Below, piece by piece: positions 5,772 to 6,054 of a stretch of DNA of 6,054 nt (its first letter is position 1; the number at the start of each line of letters is the position of its first letter). The translations under genes were made by a program, and so were the position numbers. Under the pieces are notes generated by a model. The model made no database searches. It had not been told where the DNA came from and worked only from the letters and a program-made list of their open reading frames with translations. The stretch spans positions 1-6,054 of the forward strand of contig DKVN01000166.1 of the NCBI GenBank assembly GCA_002491225.1. Direction: 5' to 3'. Origin of the DNA: Faecalibacterium sp. UBA7177. GTDB taxonomy: Bacteria; Bacillota; Clostridia; Oscillospirales; Ruminococcaceae.

Positions 5772-6005
5772 ATGCTGTTAAAGGACGCCGCAGTGGGCGA
5801 GCGCTGCGTGGTGGAACAGATCGACCTGCCGTTTGAGATCGAGCGGCGGCTGGAGGCGCTGGGCATGACCCTGCAAACCGAGATCACGGTGCTGAACCGC
5901 AAGGGCAGGGGCATCCTGATCATCCGGCTGCGGGGCAGCCGGTTTGCGCTGGGGTATCAGATCACCGAGAAGATCACGGTGCGAAAGGCGGGTGAGGCGG
6001 CATGA
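5772..6005 (+). CDS. feoA: FeoA family ferrous iron transport protein A
   Basis: FeoA is a small cytoplasmic protein with an SH3-like beta-barrel that supports the Fe(II) transporter FeoB, probably by binding it and modulating its GTPase. The 77 residues match the family length. The core RRLEALGMTLQTEITVLNRK (25-44) and the following GRGILIIRLRGSRFALG (45-61) fit the family pattern RRLxxLGxxPGxxxxVxxxxPxGxxxxxxxxGxxxALR. A conserved proline-glycine in the turn is replaced here by LQ. The start has AGGGAG eight bases upstream. The stop overlaps the feoB ATG as ATGA, so translational coupling and a feoAB operon are expected. Transcription could come from the leader at 5637-5771 or by read-through from the HEPN-like gene. 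Confidence 0.93.
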   Translation: MLLKDAAVGERCVVEQIDLPFEIERRLEALGMTLQTEITVLNRKGRGILIIRLRGSRFALGYQITEKITVRKAGEAA

Positions 6006-6054
6006 ACCAGGACATGACCATTGGGTTCATCGGCAACCCCAACTGCGGCAAGAC
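6002..6054 (+). CDS. feoB: FeoB Fe(II) transporter, N-terminal fragment cut by the window end
   Basis: Only 17 codons plus two bases are present. They read MNQDMTIGFIGNPNCGK, with AC as the start of the next codon (threonine). GNPNCGK(T) is the G1/P-loop of the FeoB N-terminal GTPase domain, where full proteins have this motif near residue 10-18 and a large polytopic membrane domain behind it. The ATG overlaps the feoA stop by four bases (ATGA), and GGTGAGG (5991-5997) may serve as ribosome site. Its position after feoA makes the identity firm despite the short fragment. Nothing can be said about the rest of the protein or about a downstream feoC. Confidence 0.92.
   Translation, partial: MNQDMTIGFIGNPNCGK

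Noticed and set aside
5633..5923. 96-codon - strand frame opposite feoA and its leader
   Set aside because: It is the antisense of feoA with a Ser/Arg/Cys-rich translation and no ribosome site or motif; feoA in the other strand is a clear family match.

Overview
This is a GC-rich bacterial segment with every convincing gene on the + strand. The organism is probably a high-GC Gram-positive of the Bacillota, such as a gut Oscillospiraceae/Ruminococcaceae relative. That is an inference from near-consensus sigma-70/SigA-type promoters (TTGCAC-17-TATAAT, TTTACA-17-TATAAT), strong AGGAGG-type ribosome sites, hairpin-plus-T terminators, a Bacillus/Thermotoga-like MetRS carrying its own C-terminal tRNA-binding domain, and an orphan BioY. 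No sequence search was possible, so the taxon is not certain.

Layout: (1) 1-110 is the AT-richer tail of an upstream transcription unit, closed by a perfect 13-bp terminator. (2) 185-979 is a single-gene unit for an Asp/Glu racemase-family enzyme with its own promoter; the promoter and ribosome site fix the start at 257. (3) 1067-4975 looks like one operon: metG (methionyl-tRNA synthetase), tatD overlapping it by ATGA, a small unrecognised 76-residue protein, and bioY (biotin transporter S component), ended by a terminator at 4938-4975. The pairing metG-tatD is a common bacterial neighbourhood. (4) 5001-5636 is a separately promoted gene for a 189-residue protein with an RNxxxH (HEPN-like) motif and a C-terminal membrane anchor. 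(5) 5637-5771 is a 135-base leader with two hairpins. (6) 5772-6054 is feoA followed by the first 17 codons of feoB with a 4-base ATGA overlap: ferrous iron uptake.

Most of the window is housekeeping. MetRS charges tRNA-Met, TatD is a metal-dependent nuclease, BioY brings in biotin through a shared ECF energising module that must be encoded elsewhere, and FeoAB imports Fe(II). The least explained pieces are the tail-anchored HEPN-like protein, the 76-residue protein, and the structured leaders before that small gene and before feoA. I see no CRISPR array, tRNA or rRNA, insertion sequence, phage gene or obvious new defence system.
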